Source of the DNA: Pseudomonadota bacterium
GTDB taxonomy: Bacteria; Myxococcota; UBA9042; PHBI01
Reading direction: 5' to 3'
Length of the DNA stretch: 5,538 nucleotides
NCBI GenBank assembly: GCA_005788935.1
Contig: SYAK01000572.1
Location: forward strand, 1-5,538
Shown here: positions 4,811 to 5,538 of the stretch, piece after piece
How the letters are laid out: each line of letters opens with the position of its first letter
Position numbering within the stretch: position 1 is the first letter of the stretch
Notes under the pieces: model-generated
Told to the model about the DNA's origin: nothing
Databases searched by the model: none
The model's input: the letters and a program-made list of their open reading frames with translations, nothing else
Position numbers and translations under genes: made by a program

Positions 4811-5538
4811 TCAGCGGGCGTCGAGGCTCCCGAGGTCGACGACGAAGCGGTAGCGGACATCGCTGCGCAGCATGCGCTCCCAGGCGGCGTTGAGGCCGTC
4901 GACCGGGATCCGCTCGATGTCCGACACGATCCCGTGGGCCCCACAGTAGTCGAGCATGCGTTGGGTCTCGGCGATCCCGGCGATGAGGGAGCCGGTCAGG
5001 ACGCGGTCTCCGAGGATGAGCGAGAACGCGTTCAACGTTGACGGGTTGGGAGGGGCTCCAACGAGCGCCATCACCCCGCGTGGGCGGAGCAGCGCCAGCC
5101 ACGGGCCGTAGTCGTGGTCGGCCGAGACGGTGTCGAGCAGGAAGTCGAAGCGGTCCGCGAGGCGCCCGAGCTCCGCGGTCCCGACGATGAAGTCGCTCGC
5201 GCCGAGGCGTCGAGCGTCAGCTTCCTTGGCGGCCGACGTGCTGAAGACCGTGACATGGGCCCCGAAGGCGGCGGCGAACTTCACCCCCATGTGGCCGAGC
5301 CCGCCGAGCCCGATCACGCCGACGCGGTCGCCCGCCTTGACCCCCCAGCGGCGGAGCGGCGACCACGTCGTGACGCCCGCACACAAGAGCGGCGCGGCAC
5401 CGGCCGGGTCGAGCCCGTCCGGAATGCGCAGCACGAAGTCCTCGGGCACGACGATGCGCGCCGAGTAGCCGCCCTGAGTGGGCGTCACGCGGTCCATCTC
5501 GGTGCCGTTGTAGGTCATGGCGGCGCCGCGCGTGCAGA
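4811..5538 (-). CDS. Zinc-dependent NADP(H) alcohol dehydrogenase, YahK/cinnamyl-alcohol-dehydrogenase-like (N-terminus cut by the right edge)
   Basis: Medium-chain zinc dehydrogenase that would interconvert aldehydes and primary alcohols with NADP(H) in the cytosol. The frame is open past the internal ATG at 5518; the codons between it and the edge read CTRGAA, matching the family segment before TYNG. The real start is therefore outside, and the N-terminal GroES-like domain with the first catalytic zinc ligands and the structural-zinc cysteines is missing. Counting from the Met at 5518: TYNGTE (2-7), GGYSARIVV (16-24), PLLCAG with C46 as the third catalytic zinc ligand, Rossmann motif GLGGLGHMG (70-78), and STSAAK (93-98), whose Ser and Lys positions suit the NADP 2'-phosphate as in plant CADs. 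The later blocks LVGAPPNPS, GSLIAGIAETQRMLDYC and ERMLRSDVRYRFVVDL parallel E. coli YahK closely. It ends 176 bp before the esterase start. Family assignment is firm; substrate is not known, since many homologues act broadly on aldehydes. Confidence 0.93.
   Translation of the reverse strand, partial: CTRGAAMTYNGTEMDRVTPTQGGYSARIVVPEDFVLRIPDGLDPAGAAPLLCAGVTTWSPLRRWGVKAGDRVGVIGLGGLGHMGVKFAAAFGAHVTVFSTSAAKEADARRLGASDFIVGTAELGRLADRFDFLLDTVSADHDYGPWLALLRPRGVMALVGAPPNPSTLNAFSLILGDRVLTGSLIAGIAETQRMLDYCGAHGIVSDIERIPVDGLNAAWERMLRSDVRYRFVVDLGSLDAR

Noticed and set aside
4635..5102. An upstream extension of the esterase reading frame by 156 codons.
   Set aside because: The extension overlaps the dehydrogenase gene in another frame, is Arg/Pro-rich without motifs, and would bury the lipoprotein signal that starts at 4634.

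Overview
The window is GC-rich throughout (by eye about 70% G+C, with codon third positions almost all G or C). It holds four protein-coding genes and no RNA gene, mobile element or CRISPR array that I can see. The putative lipoprotein in the third gene has an Asp/Thr/Ala-rich linker straight after its lipid-anchored Cys. That style is common in Myxococcota and related former delta-proteobacteria. With the GC content, it suggests a myxobacterium-like chromosome; this is an inference, not a demonstration.

Layout. (1) 1-2586, + strand: a large two-part glycosyltransferase, open at the left edge. Its last ~385 residues are a complete GT80-type sialyltransferase domain (Pasteurella PmST1-like). 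The first ~310 residues look like a degenerate GT-B (CgeB-like) glycosyltransferase, followed by an unrecognised middle segment and a proline-rich linker. (2) 2590-3432, - strand: a dimethylarginine dimethylaminohydrolase (DDAH) with all catalytic residues. Its stop codon is 3 bp from the stop of gene 1, so the two genes converge tail to tail with no room for a terminator. (3) 3534-4634, - strand: a secreted pectin-acetylesterase/NOTUM-like alpha/beta-hydrolase lipoprotein. (4) 4811-5538, - strand: the C-terminal two thirds of an NADP(H)-type zinc alcohol dehydrogenase (YahK/cinnamyl-alcohol-dehydrogenase-like) that runs off the right edge.

Genes 4, 3 and 2 point the same way but are separated by 176 and 101 bp, so tight operon coupling is not evident and no shared pathway is obvious. 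The 176-bp gap between genes 4 and 3 is the most structured non-coding DNA here. It has an A+T-rich island with two near-identical 17-bp palindromic elements spaced 41 bp centre to centre (operator-like), then a GC-rich part with a hairpin, a 9-bp inverted repeat enclosing a perfect 12-bp palindrome, and a 9-bp direct repeat.

The most notable item is gene 1: a GT80 sialyltransferase domain fused behind an apparently decayed second glycosyltransferase, in what looks like an environmental high-GC bacterium. The GT80 members I recall as characterised are mostly stand-alone enzymes of Pasteurellaceae and Vibrionaceae. It suggests that this organism makes a sialic-acid-like (nonulosonate) surface glycan; the rest of such a locus would lie to the left of the window.
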